NCBI RefSeq assembly: GCF_937873725.1
Contig: NZ_CALMYY010000112.1
Coordinates: 1-64,000 of the forward strand
Direction: 5' to 3'
Source of the DNA: an uncultured Dietzia sp.
Lineage (GTDB): Bacteria > Actinomycetota > Actinomycetes > Mycobacteriales > Mycobacteriaceae
DNA: 64,000 bases
Position 1 is the first letter of the stretch, and each line of letters starts with the position of its first letter. Shown in pieces: positions 61,903-64,000 of the stretch. Under the pieces are notes generated by a model. The model was not told the origin of the DNA. It was given only the letters and a program-made list of their open reading frames with translations, and ran no database searches. A program made the position numbers and the translations under genes.

Positions 61903-63741
61903 TCACCAGCTCCGCAGCACGGTGATCCGTTCGCGGATCTGCTCGGCCGAGGCCATCGGCACCGGAGGACCGCCGCAGGAGTTGCGGAGTTGCGTGTGGA
62001 TCGCCCCGTGTGACTTGCCCAGCCGGCCCGAGTACACCGACACGAGCGTGTTGAGCTGGCGGCGGAGGTCCTTGAGTTCGGCTGCCGAGGCCACTCTGTC
62101 GGCCGCTGCGCCCGCGTGTGCCCCCGGACCCGCGACGTTCCCGGGGATGGTCGCACCGGACACCGCGGGGTCGGCGCCAACAACCGCGACCGAGCCCGGT
62201 GCGGACCCCGCCTCACCGGATGCGCGCCGGATCTGTTCCTTTTCCCGTTGGCGCAGCAGCGCCTTGACATCGTCAGCCCCGAGTAGCCCGGGGAGCCCGA
62301 TGTAGTCGGCCTCCTCCTCGCTGCCGGCGAACGTAGCGGTGCCGTAGGACGAGCCCTCGTAGACGATCTGATCGAGTTCTGCGTCCGCGCCGAGGGAGAT
62401 GTACCCGCGGTCCTCCTCGTCCTCGGTGTTCTCGTCCTGTTGCTGGTTGGCCTGGGCGAGGAGCTGGTCCTCAAGCCCCTCCTCCCGGTGCGGCTTGCCC
62501 AGGACGTGGTCGCGCTGGGCCTCCATCTGGGAGGCCAGCTGGAGCAGCACGGGAACGGACGGCAGGAACACCGACGCGGTCTCCCCCGGCCTACGGGATC
62601 GGACGAACCGACCGATCGCCTGCGCGAAGTACAGGGGGGTCGACGCGCTGGTCGCGTACACGCCCACGCACAGACGCGGGACGTCGACGCCCTCGGACAC
62701 CATCCGCACGGCGACCATCCACTCGTCTGTCGAGTCGGAGAACGTCCCGATCCGGCTGGAGGCGGCGGGATCGTCGGAGAGCACCACGACGGGGGCGCGC
62801 CCGGTGATCTCCGTGAGCAACGCGGCGTATTCGCGCGCACGTTCCTGGTCGGTGGCGATCACCAGCCCGCCGGCGTCGGGCACGCCGCCGGCCCGGATCT
62901 GACGGAGCCGGGTGTGCGCGGCCTGGAGCACCGCGGGCATCCAGTCGCCGTGGGGATCGAGTGCGACCCGCCACGCGCGCGAGGTCTGGTCCGCGCTGAG
63001 CGGCTCGCCGAGTCGGGCCGAGAACTCCTCGCCGGCGTTGGTACGCCACCGGGCCTCACCCGAGTAGGCCAGGAACACGACCGGCCGGACCACGCCATCC
63101 GCCAGCGCGTCGGCGTACCCGTAAGAGTGGTCCGCCTTGGACCTCTGGTGGCCCTGCCCGTCGGGCTCGTAGGTGACGAAGGGAATGGGGCTGTCGTCGG
63201 AACGGAACGGGGTTCCGGTCAGCGACAGTCGACGTTCCGCGTCATCGAACGCCTCCCGGATGCCGTCGCCCCAGCTCTTGGCGTCGCCCCCGTGGTGGAT
63301 CTCGTCCAGGATCACCAGGGTCCGCCGTGACGCGGTGCGTTCACGGTGCTTGAACGGGTGGGCCGCCACCTGGGCGTAGGTCACCACGACACCGTGATAC
63401 TCCGGCGCCAGGGCCCCCGAGGAGTTCGAGTACTCGGGGTCGAGGGCTATGCCCGCACGGGCCGCAGCCTCCGCCCACTGGTACTTGAGGTGCTCGGTGG
63501 GGGCCACCACGGTGATCGCGTCGACCGTCCGGTCCGTCAGCAACTCGGTGGCCACACGCAGCCCGAAGGTCGTCTTACCGGCGCCGGGCGTGGCCACGGC
63601 GAGGAAGTCCTTGGGCCGCGCCATGAGGTACTTGCGCAGCGCGGTCCGCTGCCATGCGCGCAACGGCGCACCCCCGGTGACCGGGTTCGTGGCGTCAGCG
63701 GTCTGTTCCTCCGAGCCCGGGACCGCGCCGGGGTCACTCAC
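61903..63741 (-). CDS. DEAD/DEAH-box helicase (XPB/RadD-like)
   Basis: The 612-residue superfamily 2 helicase has LRAWQRTALRKYL (Q-like), VATPGAGKTTFGLRVA (I), VILDEIHHGGDAKSWGDG (II, DEIH), RLSLTGTPFRSD (III), MVAVRMVSEGVDVPRL (V) and FAQAIGRFVRSRR (VI). It has no nuclease domain, but a long charged C-terminal region (about 410-612) with an acidic QQQDENTEDEED block. It probably acts on DNA in repair. Such genes follow sigA in several Actinobacteria. The GTG at 63741 overlaps the DUF3039 stop by 8 bases. Confidence 0.85.
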   Translation of the reverse strand: MSDPGAVPGSEEQTADATNPVTGGAPLRAWQRTALRKYLMARPKDFLAVATPGAGKTTFGLRVATELLTDRTVDAITVVAPTEHLKYQWAEAAARAGIALDPEYSNSSGALAPEYHGVVVTYAQVAAHPFKHRERTASRRTLVILDEIHHGGDAKSWGDGIREAFDDAERRLSLTGTPFRSDDSPIPFVTYEPDGQGHQRSKADHSYGYADALADGVVRPVVFLAYSGEARWRTNAGEEFSARLGEPLSADQTSRAWRVALDPHGDWMPAVLQAAHTRLRQIRAGGVPDAGGLVIATDQERAREYAALLTEITGRAPVVVLSDDPAASSRIGTFSDSTDEWMVAVRMVSEGVDVPRLCVGVYATSASTPLYFAQAIGRFVRSRRPGETASVFLPSVPVLLQLASQMEAQRDHVLGKPHREEGLEDQLLAQANQQQDENTEDEEDRGYISLGADAELDQIVYEGSSYGTATFAGSEEEADYIGLPGLLGADDVKALLRQREKEQIRRASGEAGSAPGSVAVVGADPAVSGATIPGNVAGPGAHAGAAADRVASAAELKDLRRQLNTLVSVYSGRLGKSHGAIHTQLRNSCGGPPVPMASAEQIRERITVLRSW

Positions 63742-63979
63742 CAGGCTTCAGGGTCTCGTAGACGCGCTTGCACTCGGGGCACACGGGGGAACCGGGCTTG
63801 GCGGACCTGGTCACGGGGAAGACCTCACCGCAGAGAGCGATCACGTAGGTGCCCATGACCGCGCTCTCGGCGATCTTGCTCTTGTCCACGTAGTGGAAGA
63901 ACTTGGGCGCATCGTCCTGCGTCTCCTCGGTCGTCGTGACCTCGGGGCGCTCTAGTGTCTTGGTCCGGGTGGTGCTCAC
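63734..63979 (-). CDS. DUF3039 protein
   Basis: The 81-residue protein has a helical lead with PEVTTTEETQDD, then KFFHYVDKSKIAESAVMGTYVIALCGEVFPVTR (residues about 30-62) and a final PVCPECKRVYETL. This is the DUF3039 pattern, with three cysteines that could bind zinc. The family is actinobacterial, unknown in function and often next to a helicase gene, as here. The GTG at 63979 is likely, with an ATG at 63997 as the alternative. The sequence ends 21 bases beyond that. Confidence 0.85.
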   Translation of the reverse strand: MSTTRTKTLERPEVTTTEETQDDAPKFFHYVDKSKIAESAVMGTYVIALCGEVFPVTRSAKPGSPVCPECKRVYETLKPGE

Positions 63980-64000
63980 CCCCTCATGATGCCGCACCCG

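Overview
The window is high-GC actinobacterial DNA. Its core genes point to a mycolic-acid bacterium of the order Mycobacteriales: RbpA, a split Lnt and Ppm1 pair, HelY, the DUF3159 / OB-fold / DUF3710 / dut / DUF3093 / DUF4193 / Cei / suhB / ppgK / sigA block, and OxyR-AhpCD. Two stretches keep a gene order I know from Mycobacterium tuberculosis: roughly Rv2092c back to Rv2050 (bases 200-14,741) and Rv2693c to Rv2703 (53,578-61,321). Tiny PorA/PorH-sized peptides next to sigA, and Lnt and Ppm1 as separate genes, suggest Dietzia or a close relative. The genus is an inference.

Layout. 1-203 looks foreign to the pafC frame that follows. 205-14,741 holds the pafC 3' end, tatA-tatC, helY, a 5'-3' exonuclease, an aminopeptidase, an F420/FMN-type oxidoreductase, an SDR, three proteins that look like decayed enzymes (a half CobM fused to CobK, a cysteine-free CobG relative, an amidohydrolase without its metal ligands), lnt, ppm1 and rbpA. 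14,882-21,579 is accessory: a zinc-ribbon protein, an alpha/beta-hydrolase, a short UvrA paralogue, a thioesterase, a GyrI-like protein, and an OhrR-type regulator divergent from a DoxX-like gene.

21,580-36,320 is the most unusual part. It has a 32-residue hydrophobic peptide gene, a sequence that matches the actinobacterial dif (XerCD) pattern closely, a resolvase relic, and a tightly packed operon for sulfate activation and sulfonation (cysD, cysNC, cysQ, DUF1214, sulfotransferase, SDR) with a TetR gene upstream. Then comes a three-level nest of insertion sequences: an IS21-type element split by an IS3-type element that is itself split by an IS110-type element. Removing each insert restores the interrupted frame. 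A second Xer-like motif follows the nest.

36,328-53,558 carries a Mg2+-type P-type ATPase, a DJ-1/PfpI protein, lipid-linked enzymes (thioesterases, MaoC, a deazaflavin oxidoreductase, a divergent cyclopropane-synthase-like protein with three long poly-C/G tracts), ndh, gnd, a DEAD-box helicase that seems to start at CTG, and the oxyR / ahpC-ahpD peroxide defence unit. 53,578-63,979 is the conserved sigA neighbourhood. Within it are a promoter, two tiny porin-like genes and a strong terminator, followed by a helicase and a DUF3039 gene.

How the genes work together: CysD-CysNC make PAPS, the sulfotransferase uses it, and CysQ removes the PAP by-product. No sulfite-forming or sulfite-reducing gene is present, so the operon looks built for sulfonating a product. 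OxyR/AhpCD and the OhrR-like regulator form two separate redox responses, each with a visible operator. The first block corresponds to the half-way point of the M. tuberculosis chromosome, which fits the dif candidate and the mobile DNA gathered near it.
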